DNA of 64,000 nucleotides, from contig NC_056758.1 in NCBI RefSeq assembly GCF_018687715.1, positions 13,097,001 through 13,161,000 on the forward strand, given 5' to 3'. Positions 24,562 through 36,110 of this stretch are shown here, one piece after another. The position numbers and the translations under genes were made by a program. The notes beneath the pieces are model-generated. The model saw only the letters and a program-made list of their open reading frames with translations. It ran no database searches and was not told where the DNA came from. The DNA comes from Carya illinoinensis (taxonomy: Eukaryota > Streptophyta > Magnoliopsida > Fagales > Juglandaceae). Each line of letters begins with the position of its first letter. The stretch's first letter is position 1.

Positions 24562-24907
24562 TGTAAGAGTTTTATTAAAACTCAATATCTGATACACTCA
24601 TATCTCTATGGGTTTATACTACTTCAAATATATCTCTTAATTAATGAGTATACACAAACACCTTTAGATTTTATAATGGACATAAGTCTATTTAAGAATT
24701 GAGAGGGTTAAAGAGGTCTTACCTACTACATAATTGTTTTTCTAGTCATCGAGAGACATTCGAAAATAAAGTTGTTAAAGTGATTATTCTCTTATAATCA
24801 AGTTAGATTTTTTATCAAATTATAATTTAGAGAGATACATTTTTTAACTATTATCATTTAATGTCGTGAATCTTAATATTTATTGTTTCATATTAAAATA
24901 TTTAACA
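24562..24907 (+). repeat. right LTR of copia B
   Basis: Starts TGTAAGAGTTTTATTAAAAC directly after a polypurine AAGTGGAAGAA and ends ATATTTAACA, as in the left LTR and the LTR of copia A. It is 346 bases and several small deletions separate it from the left copy, which points to an old insertion. Confidence 0.85.
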
Positions 24908-24936
24908 AGCCAATCTAAGTAGACTTAACTCTGAAG

Positions 24937-25424
24937 GCCTGTTGGGAATTGCGGTACGAGTATTGAAAAGTATTAAAATAATCTTAAAAGCTTTTTAATG
25001 AAAAAATTAGACTATTTGGATGTTACATAATAAATTACTTTTAATCTCAAATAAGTTAAAAAATATGTTTAAAGAAAAATATCATTTTGATACTTTTTTT
25101 CAAACGCATTTTTTGGGATAATGCGGAACTTAATTCAAATTTAAAAAAGGCTATAAATGGATGAAAATACTCATACAATTTTGAGATAATTACAAGTTTA
25201 AATTTTTAAGGATATGGTTATAATTTTTGAAAATTCAAATAATAGACATTTATACTTTAGAAAGTACTTTTTAAATTTATTTCCAAACAAATATAATATG
25301 TTTAAAAGTGTTTTAAATATATGGTTACTAAATAGTAAATATTTTTTTAATAGTAAAACTTATTACTTAAATTATAAATTATAAGTTTTAAAGTTATAAA
25401 CTATATTTCCTATCGCAATCTCAA
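24937..25424. mobile_element. MITE-like element, family 1, copy 2
   Basis: The left end CCTGTTGGGAATTGCGGTA and the right end, read in reverse TTGAGATTGCGATAGG, form an imperfect inverted repeat around an A/T-rich, non-coding core. The core matches 12450-12925 in the opposite orientation. Confidence 0.65.
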
Positions 25425-25432
25425 TCATGCGC

Positions 25433-25827
25433 TTAGGTCTAGTTTGGATATAGAAATGTTTCTATCTTATCACATCTCATCTCATCTCATCTTAGTATTC
25501 AAATACTTTTAAATTTTTATTTTTTAATTTTTTCATCTAATCATTACCTAATTATTATAACTTTTTTGAACTTTCAAACAAAACATAAAAAATAATTCAA
25601 TTTTTTTAAATTCTAAAATAAAAATAATATTAAAAAATAATATTTTAACAATATTTTAACTTTATAATATTTTTATTAAACTTTTTCTCTCTCATTTTTC
25701 AAAACTGTATAAAATATTTTAACTCAAATCATTTCTAACTCATTTTATTTTAATTTAAATATTTCATTATTATTCATAAACCATCTCAATTCATCATATC
25801 TCAATTAAATATCCCAACTAAGCCTAA
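25433..25827. mobile_element. MITE, family 2 (CTCATCTCATC type)
   Basis: Inverted ends TTAGGTCTAGTTTGGATA and, in reverse from the right, TTAGGCTTAGTTGGGATA. The subterminal regions are rich in CATCTCATCTCATC and CATCTCAATTCATC, and the core is A/T-rich. Related pieces lie at 38372-38585, 48560-48770 and 53990-54157. No coding sequence. The superfamily is not clear. Confidence 0.75.
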
Positions 25828-26335
25828 AAAGATAAATTCCTAAAGACCCTGTTGTGTTCATCGAGAAAACCCACTGAAAATTTCTATCGACAGTTCAAAG
25901 TTTTTTTTTTTTTTTGGCTACTTTTTTAAATTTTTTTTAGATTTCTTAAATATTTAAAAAAAAAACCATAAAGTAGTTAAAAAAATATTTTCTTTAATCA
26001 CTAGTATTTTTTTCTCCTAAAAAAAACAAGACTAGAGAATTTCTGTAGAAAAAATGCCTATCAATCTGAACCAACCCGATTTGAAAAAATTTATTCATTA
26101 TCTATCTTTTTTATCATTCTTTTATTATTTTATAATTTAACATTAAATAATAAATTTATAAATAAAATATAATAAATAATTTTTAATTATTTAATATCAT
26201 ATTATAAAATAACAAGAAAGTAATAAGAATTATGATATTGAGCATTATTCAATTCAAAAATCGAGTCAATTGACTCAATTGTTAATCAGTTTGACAGGCC
26301 AGTTCCCCTTCAAAAGGAACTAGTGCGAAGTGACA
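25828..26335. other. A/T-rich intergenic DNA, nothing recognised
   Basis: Contains poly-T at 25899-25914 and mixed A/T runs. AATTTCT-TCGACAG-type words near 25875-25900 and 26035-26060 hint at a decayed foldback element, but no clean ends are visible. Confidence 0.5.
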
Positions 26336-26343
26336 CTTAACAC

Positions 26344-26972
26344 TAGGCCTACACACTGACTCAACCGAATTAGATTTGGGCCCGACCCAACCCGATCTGA
26401 CCCGATCCGCGGGAAATGGCACACCAATCCCATCATTCTGACACATAGATTTTCGGGTTGGGTCGAACCCGTTGCTCTTCTCTGTTTTGGATCCTTCAAC
26501 TTCATCCAAGGTTTTCAACCAGATTTCTCTCTATTCTCACAACCACTCCAATTCCATCAACCAACCCAGCACACCCAGATTTTTCTTTGATTCCATTTCT
26601 CACAACCACTCTGATTCCATCAACCAACCAAACACACTCCTGCACCGTCTACTTGGCGTCCTTTGAGAGAAAACAATGAAAGCCATTACAGATCATGCTC
26701 AGTTATGGCCATTTCGGGATGAAAGCAATTGGGAGGTTTGGTTTGTAATCTTGAGAACTTACGAAAACTTTCGGATTGAGAGGGTACGACACCATATAAG
26801 CCATTAAAAATGATGTCGAGATCGCATTTCTTCAGCTTCATGCCACCGCAAGATTACAAGACCCACCAGCACCATTTCGGTATGCTTTTGAAGCTCAAAT
26901 CGAGTAGATATTGTTTTCGAATCAAGAGAAAATCGAGAGGGGAGTATGGGTGAGGCAACGAAATATTGCATT

Positions 26973-27069
<97 letters not shown>

Positions 27070-27319
27070 ATCATCTAGATGCTCCAACAGCAACTCTTGA
27101 TGTCCAGGGGTGTGGCCAGAGTAGGAAATTATGGGCTGATTTCTAGAGATTTTAGGATTTGAGGATGAGGGAGATTTGGGACGGTTTCGACGGGTTGGTC
27201 GATTTTTGATGTGTACTATACCCGTAAAGAGTTTGACCCGCTAAACTTGAATTTAGTCTATTGGGCCCATATCGGATCTGTCGGATTAATCGGGCCAAGC
27301 CCTTTTCTACACAGGCCTA
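26344..27319. mobile_element. non-autonomous hAT element upstream of GPI8
   Basis: Begins TAGGCCTACACACTG and ends, read in reverse, TAGGCCTGTGTAGAA. A perfect 8-base duplication CTTAACAC lies at 26336-26343 and 27320-27327. The subterminal regions carry CCCGACC, CCCGATCTG and GGGTTGGGTC repeats (26379-26470) and related words at the right (27185-27300). The middle has two copies of a CACAACCACTC, TTCCATCAACCAACC unit (26538-26640) and a long (AG)n tract. No transposase is present. It ends about 980 bases before the GPI8 start codon. Confidence 0.9.
26976..27065 (+). repeat. (AG)45 microsatellite
   Basis: 90 bases of uninterrupted AG inside the hAT element, 1.2 kb upstream of GPI8. GA/CT tracts in plant promoters can bind GAGA-type (BBR/BPC) factors; that it does so here is inference. 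Confidence 0.95.
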
Positions 27320-27327
27320 CTTAACAC

Positions 27328-27854
27328 CCCGCAATAGAAAGAAACCCACGTAAGCAATATACATTTTAGAGAGGTGTGGATCAGCACACGGGATTCCTAC
27401 CGAAAACAAAATTGAGGCTTTGTTAGTTTGTTTTGTTTATTTGTAAATTCATTTCATTTAAATTATTACAAATTTTTAAAATTTTTAAATAAAACATGAT
27501 AAATAATTTATTTTTTTAATCTTTAAACTAATAATAATTATATTTAAAACATAATATTTTAAAATATATGAAATTTGAGAATATCTCCTAACTCTGATTT
27601 CGACCAGTGTTTTAGGTGCTTGATAATCTACTCATTTGGTTTTTTTAGAATTTATTTAATATTATTTCAAAAAAAAAAAAAGAATTTATTTAATATGATC
27701 GGGTGTCTTCTCCATCTCACGCCGAGCTGTTCTTCCAAAAAGTAAACTATATTTCTTTGAAATTAATCAAGTAATCATTAATCAATCTTAAGAACATCTT
27801 CTAAGCCCAATTTCATGCCCAGGTTTTTAGGTGCTTGATGATCTTCTCATTTGG

Positions 27855-27886
<32 letters not shown>

Positions 27887-28298
27887 AAATTTTAAATCTG
27901 ATCTGGAGTGTTTAGTGCCATTTTACAGTGTATTTTTAGTGTTGGGTTAGTGCCATCTGATCTGGGAGAGATCTGGGAGAGAGGGTCAAGGGTCTTGGGC
28001 GAGCCTGGAGGAGAGTTCTAGGAGAGGGTCAAGGGTCTTAGGCGAGTCTGGAAGAGAGTTCTGGGAGAGGGTCTTCAGTCTTGGGCAAGGCCGCGAGAGT
28101 TTGGAAGAGAAATTTTACACAAGTCCAATTGGAGGGTGTTTTTGGGACACTAACGGAATGACCGGTTAGAAGATATTCTCTTGACCCAATTTCCATTGCT
28201 TATATTTTGAGGAACCTAACCAAATCAATCTCCCGTATTGTGAAGAAGAAGAAAAGAAATTAGTTTTTGACGACTAGTTGAGGTGAAGGCCGAAGAGA
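27328..28298 (+). promoter_or_regulatory. GPI8 5' flank and leader
   Basis: Contains an A/T-rich stretch, a duplicated TTTAGGTGCTTGAT-ATCT-CTCATTTGG segment (about 27606-27640 and 27822-27858), a (CT)14 tract at about 27855-27882 and three copies of a 43-base unit. The last 100 bases (CAATCTCCCGTATTG, then AAGAAGAAGAAAAG) look like a transcribed leader. No convincing TATA box was found, so the transcription start is not placed. Confidence 0.45.
27983..28111 (+). repeat. 43-base tandem repeat, three copies, in the GPI8 leader or promoter
   Basis: Units start at 27983, 28026 and 28069 with GGGTCAAGGGTCTTGGGCGA or variants and include GGAGAGAGTTCTGGGAGA-type words. The first two are near identical and the third is diverged but keeps the 43-base length. 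Confidence 0.88.
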
Positions 28299-31200
28299 AT
28301 GCGGTTCAAGATGTACGGTTCATTCCGGTGCAGAATGGTGCTGCTGCTTCTGTTTCTGCTTCTGGATTGCAACTTCAGCAATTGTTTAGCGGACACGTCT
28401 TCTGAGGCTACTACGCACACCAACAACTGGGCTGTTTTGGTCTGCACCTCTCGGTTCTGGTAACTCAAGCTTTACTTTTCGCTCTAAAACTTTTACATTT
28501 ATGATTTTTGAATCATTGAAAGCATACCCACGTTATTATTAATGTTATTTCTTATCATTTGTATTGTTTTGGAGAAATAAATTCTACCCATTTTGTATTT
28601 TCTTATGATTTTTTTTATAGGTAATCAAGATGTTTTTATTCACAATATAATAGGCATAGCCAAGTACACAGGAAGTATACATAGTAATACCTAACTAGAT
28701 ATACAATCTCACGATTGACACCACCCATGTGTATTTTTCTTATTTCCTTAGAGGTTTTTGTTTAATTGCTTGATAAGCTGTTAATGGACCTACATGATAA
28801 ACAATATACTAGTCTGAATTTTGGTACTGTTTTGTCCTCTCTCTGTTTTTCCCCCCTTTTTGTATTTGATGTAAGTGACTGGGAAATAGGAGCGAAGATT
28901 GCCATATTTTAAAGGTTCCATCGATATTAGAATTCATGTTTTACTGCCATCCTATTGCCAATAATCTCAAGGTGCCGTTGTGATTGATATTTGAATTCAT
29001 GTTTAACTGCTTATGTTGCATCATTGGCAACATCACTTGCAAGGAAATGGAATTCATGGGTCATTTGACTCATTTCTGTCCAAGTGAATCTTTTCCAATG
29101 TTGCAATCAAGGTGAAATTAAAGTTATGTGCCAAATGATTTGCACCTATGTGTGATGTTTGAGTATCAGTATTAGTTCTTTGTAAATTTGATATTTTGAC
29201 CTCAGTGTTGCGTCATTCGAACTTCGTAACAGAAAAAATGGGGAATATTGATCAACGAATCATGCTGATGCTTTACTTTTAGTAGGTAACTGGTATCTGA
29301 GTTTCCTAACAAATTAATTAAGTTGTTCCCTTTCTTAGATGATAAATGGTTGAAGATAATATCAAATAATTTATGTCTATTTTTTTGTATCCGATAGTGG
29401 GAAACAATTAATTTTCCTCTAAAAACAGTATTTTAATGTTTTATTACCATTGGTGCATCGCTTCCATATTTTAAGGAGAGAAACTTGACAATTTAGAGCT
29501 TGAAGGACCTTGGGTTTATATTGATACGAGACTAGAATAATCTTGTAATTACCTATTTTTTTTACAAACTTGGGCTAGAGTTCTGCACCTAGTAGTTTCC
29601 AATAACGAGGTCTTTCATTTTTAGTCATCTAGAACCTTTAAAAGTTATTCAGAGAAAGGCTTCTGGCATATAGTTTTTTTTCCTTTTAATTTTTAACCTA
29701 TAAAAATGTAGCTTTTTAATTTCTGGAATTATAATCTAACCTTTACTTTTCATAGAATTCCAACTCTTCCATGGAGATGACAGGACCTAGTATTGTTTCC
29801 TTATCATTATATGTGCTATTTTGAAGAACGGTTTGCTGTGACTTACGGTGGATTTCTGACATACATTATCAATATCTATGTGACTGAACAGTACTCATGA
29901 TACTAATTTATATGCTGGTTCTGTGTATAACATACACTGTTCTTTTACAGTGCTCAACATAAAATGTCACTGTTGCCCCAATTTTTAAGTGTTGAAATCA
30001 TATTTGTAAGACTATTTTTTGTCTTTCTACCTCTAGAATGCTCCCGAGTAATTGATATTTGATGTCGGGCCAGTCAAGACACAATATAATCAACATCATA
30101 TGTGCCGAGCTGCATGATATGCATTATGAGAAATTTGACTTTTCCTGTTGAATAACTTACATCTATGTCCTTTTTCAGGTTTAATTATCGACACATGGCT
30201 AATACTTTATCCTTGTATAGGTAAGAAAATAGCTTTAAATACCTTTCTTTGTTAGGCTTTTGATTGTTGTTTCTTTTGGGATCCCTCTTACCTGGTAACC
30301 ATTGATTGAAAATCTTCCAATCCTTTATCTTCCAGGACAGTTAAGCGGCTAGGAATACCTGATGAGAGAATAATCCTCATGCTGGCAGATGACATGGCTT
30401 GCAATGCCAGAAACAAATACCCTGCCCAAGTTTTTAACAACGAGAACCACAAACTTAACTTGTACGGAGATAATGTTGAGGTGAGTCTTGTGTCTCCAAT
30501 TGGGCTTTTGATGCTTCTAAAGAGCAAATGTATCTATACGGTTACTTCATTAAGAGGCTGTTCTTTTGTTTGGATAACGATATCAATAAATTCCGAATCT
30601 ATTATTTCTTTTGATTGTATTCTTTAGTTGTTCTTTTGGATTTGATTTGGCTTGATTGGTATTACATTTACCATCTGTGCCATACATACACCATACTAAA
30701 TGGTACCACAAAGAGCTTGGAATGATCACCATTTCTAATCTATTTGAGATATTCCTAGAATGCCTTTGTTTTTTGTTTTTTGTTTTTTGTTTTTTTTTCT
30801 CATGATGATGGCTACCACTTTTTTTTATTGCTTGTTATCTGTGGTAGCTTAGAAATATCCTAATGTCATCTAAGAATGAATATTAAGATTACTTATATAT
30901 ATATATATGTAAAAAAGGAATGAATATTAATATTAAGGTGCATACCCAATAATAATGGGAGACAAGGTCTATGATAACTGTGACTGTTGTAGGTTTAACA
31001 TTTGCAGGTGTACTTTAGGTCAATGGAATATATCTGTGGTGGGCCCTCAACTTGTTTGCCTTCTAGTTAATTGTCCATCAAGAATACCATCAACCTAGTT
31101 AAAAGATCTGCAGTTTTCCCAGTATGGATGCTTTGAACAGATCTACTGCCTCCTCTAGTCATGAATTCTTTAAAAGCACAGATACAATTTTTGGCAGTAT

Positions 31201-34200
31201 TGTAAACTTGAGCCTTATTGTTTGAAAGAAAAGTCAAGTTCAGTTACTTCCAAACTTTTGTTAATGGAAAATCTCCTGTCCTTTGAGACAAAAGAGGGGC
31301 CTTTATAGAAAGAGGAGATTCAATTAGCAACTCTTATATGCTCATCTAAATTTCTTTATTTCACATGCATTGTAGATTATCTGAAACTACATTGATTTGT
31401 GGGATAGGATTACCCCTCCTTCCCATCCTTCCATTTTATGGTCGAATGTATTACCCATAAAATTTCTATGTTTTCTGGTATTTAACCAAATGCAAAAGTT
31501 ATAATGATCTTGTTTGGTCATATTATTTGTTATGTAGGGATGTAGAGTTTTGTACTGTGGAGATTATATTTTCTAGCATGCCAAAGACACTCTGAAAAGT
31601 GCACCCCTTCCTCTCTTTTCTTTGAATTTTTGCAAATAGTTCAGTGGTGTATTAGACTGTCCATCATATGCAAGAGTCTTGAAGGTTTTATGTTCCTTTC
31701 TTCAGGTTCGTAATAACCAAGGACTTTTGATAATTGGCTTTCTAGAATGGACTCTCACTTTTTACCAATTGCAATCTCTCAGGTAGATTATCGAGGATAT
31801 GAAGTGACAGTTGAAAATTTTTTTCGGGTATTGACTGGGCGTCATGAGAATGCCGTTCCAAGATCTAAGCGTCTTTTAAGTGATGAAGGTAGCCACATAC
31901 TGCTTTATATGACAGGACATGGAGGAGATGAGTTTTTGAAATTTCAGGACTCAGAAGAGCTTCAGAGTCATGATTTAGCTGATGCTGTGAAACAAATGAA
32001 AGAAAAGCGTAGGTAGGGGGAATCTTCTACTTTTATGCATGTTTCCCATGATATCTGTATTTGAATTTTTTTATTTCAATTAAGAACAAAGAAAATCAAT
32101 TGTGGAGGCTCTAATTGTATATGGTTCTGCCATTTGGTTGGAATTCTGCATATAATTTCCTTCACAATAAAAAAAAGTTTAGCTAACCAGAAGATATGCG
32201 AGTAATTAACTTCTTTAAATAGAAATTTCGACGTGACTCTGTATCTAATAAGAAAAGTTTGGCTGACTTTCTCTCTCTCTCTCTAATCTTGCTGACTATC
32301 CATATAGATTAGCTCTGGTGGAAAATGAGCTGATATCTTGTTAATAATGTTAAAAACTCCAGATTCAAGGAGCTGCTCATAATGGTGGACACTTGCCAAG
32401 CGGCGACTCTCTTCTCTCAGGTATGTGACTCCTTCTAAAGGGGGTGATTTTCTTAGTATACCACTAATGTAAATAATTTGTAATCAAAATCCCTATTAGT
32501 TTTAAGGAATTTTACTTATCTGTTTAGTGGAATGTCCACATTTCACCGAGAACATTAATTTTTGTTGGCACTGTTGACATTTTCAGAGACAATAGGGGAA
32601 AACAGAAAGATCACATTGCTGACACTTTATAGATCTCAATTTGATCTTTAGAATTCCTGACTCACAGTACTTACCAAAAAAAAAAAAGAATTCCTGACTT
32701 ACATTTCATTATAACCGATTGCAAGACTGAACAGATTGTTTTTGTTAAACCAGTAACAAGCTTAACTGGATTAATGAGCCAAAGTGTGGTCCTATGAAAT
32801 AACATTCCATAAAACTTCTATAATTCCTTTTAATAAAATATACGGCCTCTAGATAATTACAGTAATGTTAGTAGAGGCATGCATGCAAACATAAATTAAT
32901 GAAGCATCATCAATCCTGGTCAAGATTGATAAACTTGATCTTATAAGGCCTAATATCAACTAAGATTATAAACAGTGCTCAAAATTCCTGTAAACCTTCC
33001 CTTTATGTATGCAATCTGTAGACTATGCTATGGTTACAAAAAGCGCCTTGTAGCATGATGTTCTCAATTTATTTAGATTATTAACTTTTCCATTCTTCAA
33101 GACCAAGATATTAAATGTGCTTGCTAATTCTTCAAAAAGGATTCAACTTGTGAAACTTCTGCATGTATGCTACAAATCAATCCTTGTTCTTAAGCAGACC
33201 TCCTATTCTGCGCATTATTGGCCTAAAAATTTCCTCGTCATTGGTTGTAAATGTTAAAAAATTGGATGAACAAATTGAGAGTTGTTAACCTCAAATGTTG
33301 ATTAAAAGATTCGGGAATTAGCAATATGCAGTGGATAGCCAGCACTCTTATTGTTCATCATGCCTAAATGATAATTAGTTTGGTAAAATGAAAACGAAAA
33401 CAATCCCTGGGTGAAGTGCCTTTTGTATTCTGTATATGAATTCCTGACTTAGTTTATCTATGTTACATATTAGACATATCTTTAGTACTGTTCATGATAA
33501 ATCCTTCAGCTGTTCCATTCTGATATTATTAACCTAACATGTAATTCAGTGATCTTAGCATTGTTTACATTAGGATGTCTCTGTTACTATGGTGTGCCAG
33601 TCATGTCATTTGGGCACTGCTATATATGATCAAACTGGTTTATGCAGTTTGGGTTGTGCTTGTCCCCAAATGAGCTTGGCATTGTGAGATTAATCTAGTT
33701 ACCATGTCATGCAAAATGTGGCCCTTCTAGTGATTTATTTAGAAATGGATTAAAGTTCATTTCTTGAGCAGCTTCAATCACCTGGTGTCTTGGCCATTGG
33801 AAGCAGCATGAAGGGAGAGAACTCATACTCACATCACTTGGACTCAGACGTAAGTGCATTCTTTTTTACAGTATTTTCCATATGTGGACCATATAAATAA
33901 AGTATGCATCAATATAACTTTCTTTTGACTTTTATCTCACCAGGTCTTAGGTACCACATAGTAAGATTTCTTGTTATTATGTTTATCTTAAACAGGTTGG
34001 TGTTTCAGTTGTGGATCGTTTCACATTTTACACCCTTGGATTCTTTGAGAGGCTAAATATGTACAATAATGACTCATTGATCAGGTATATTGAACTCTTC
34101 TTTACTGATAAAAAAAATCAGGCATATTGAACTAGAAGTAAAAGAATAACTGCAATTCATATTGCCTCCTTGTTATATTCAAGAGAGGCAAAAACTTGAA

Positions 34201-36067
34201 AAAAAATGTATATTGCCTCCTTATTATGCTCTTTTCAGCTCCTATACTTTGCTATTTGTGTTATTTTCAGACCCTCACCTATAGTTAGTTGTCTATAAGT
34301 TTCAATGCTGTTGGAGCTAGGAACGTCTTGATTTTGAATTTGAACACTGCCTTTGAATTGTAGTGTCATTTATGCCTGTCATAGTTTTGTTTCCTTGATC
34401 TATTGAGGAGTGCCTCTACCTTTATTTCACTGTAAGATAGGCAAATATTTTTATTTTACTTATATAAGAAAAGAGGCAAAGATCAAAGAGGAAAAAAGAA
34501 TATATTTTTCTGAGTTCATGTGCTTCTATTGCACAGGATTTGTTTGGCCGCAATAGTCATTTTCTTGGAAGAAATTGGTGTTATGATTCTTAATTGGAGA
34601 ATATTGAGTTGGTGCTTTTCTTTCTTCTAAAAATTGGAACCATAAAGTTAACTTTGAAATGGTGATAATTCAATAACTGTGCATATTTACTTGTTTCCTC
34701 CAGATCATTTTTCTAATTGGTTTTAATAGTTTTTAAAATTTTGTGTCATTGTGCCCAAACTGTCACAGCAACAACTACATCTCTAGCATAAATATTGTGT
34801 AATCCATTTTAACATGGCACAGCCTATTGAAACTAACAGCCTGTTGTCCAAAGCTCCCCTCTCTTCGTGGTATCTCTACAACCATTTACCCAATAAAGCC
34901 TTGTTGAAAACCAACAAATTCTGAATTCCAAGCCCGCCTTCTTGTATAGGGGTACAAACTGTAGCCCAATTCACCAAATGAAACTTGAATTCTTCGTCTA
35001 TTCCCCCCATAGGAAGTCTCTTTGCAATTTCTCTATCTGGTGAGCCACTTTGCATGGTATCGGAAATAAAGATAAGAAGTAAGTCGGCAGGTTGGATAGG
35101 GTACTTTTTATTAATGCAACCCTACCACCTTTGGACAAATAAATCCTCTTCCAACTCGTCAGTTTACACTCCATTTTTTCCAGCACTCCATCCCAAATAG
35201 ACAGCAATTTAAAGAGGCACCCAATGGAAGACTGAGATACTTCATTGACAAGGTGGAGACTTTACATCCCAAAATATTGGCCAAACTCAAAACACTTGGA
35301 ACATTTCCAACTGGAACTAATTCTAACTTGGCGAGATTCACTTTCAAATCTGAAGCCGCTTCAAAGCAAAGTAAAAGAGCCGCAAGACTTGAATATGATT
35401 ATGACTAACCCCACAAAAGATGAGTATCATTTGAAAATAAAAGGTGAGTCATCTCAAGTGTGCCGATTCTTGCATCCCCTACAATAAATCTAGATGAAAA
35501 TCCACCTTCCACAAGACTTGTGATCATTTTACTAAAAGGTTCCATTATGAAAATAAAGAGTAATGGAGATAAGGGATCACCTTGCCTCAAACCCCTTGAA
35601 CTTCCAAAGAAACCAATTGGGTACCATTCACCAAGATAGAGAAACGTATGGTGGATATGCAAAATTTGATCCAAGAGCACCGTCTCGCTCCAAGTCCACC
35701 TCTCAAGCATGTGTAACAAAAAACTCCAGCTTACATGATCATATGCCTTCTCCATGTCAAGTTTGCATAATAACCTGGATTCACCCGACTTGATGCGACT
35801 CTCAAAGCATTCATTGGCAATGAGAACCGAGTCAAGGATTTGCCGACCTTGGATGAATGCATTTTGGAGTTTGGATATAATCTTCTCCAATACCATTAGG
35901 GGTGAGTTCGGTCCGGTCCGGTCCGGTCCGGGGAGGTTTTGTGGACCGGACCGGACCTATTCGGTCCAGGGTTTTCCAACCCTGGACCGGACCGAACTCC
36001 ATCAGGACCGGTCCGGTCCGGTCCTATTCGGTCCGGTCCGGTCCGGTCGGTCCATTCGGTCCAAGGT

Positions 36068-36110
<43 letters not shown>

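Larger units (their letters stand above)
13899..24907 (+). mobile_element. Ty1/copia LTR retrotransposon B, old, with two nested insertions
   Basis: It has an LTR at 13899-14266, a degenerate primer binding site, leader, nine leader repeats (19490-20200), gag-pre-integrase and integrase remnants (about 21160-21620), RT and RNase H remnants (22280-24130), a polypurine AAGTGGAAGAA and a second LTR at 24562-24907. Leader and LTRs match copia A. A solo LTR (14294-18034) and a LINE piece (23168-23894) interrupt it; without them it is about 6.5 kb. No matching 5-base flank was found, so the two LTRs could come from different copies of the family. Confidence 0.8.

Noticed and set aside
26854..27093. 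open frame of repeated Leu-Ser on the minus strand
   Set aside because: It is the translation of the (AG)45 tract, not a gene.
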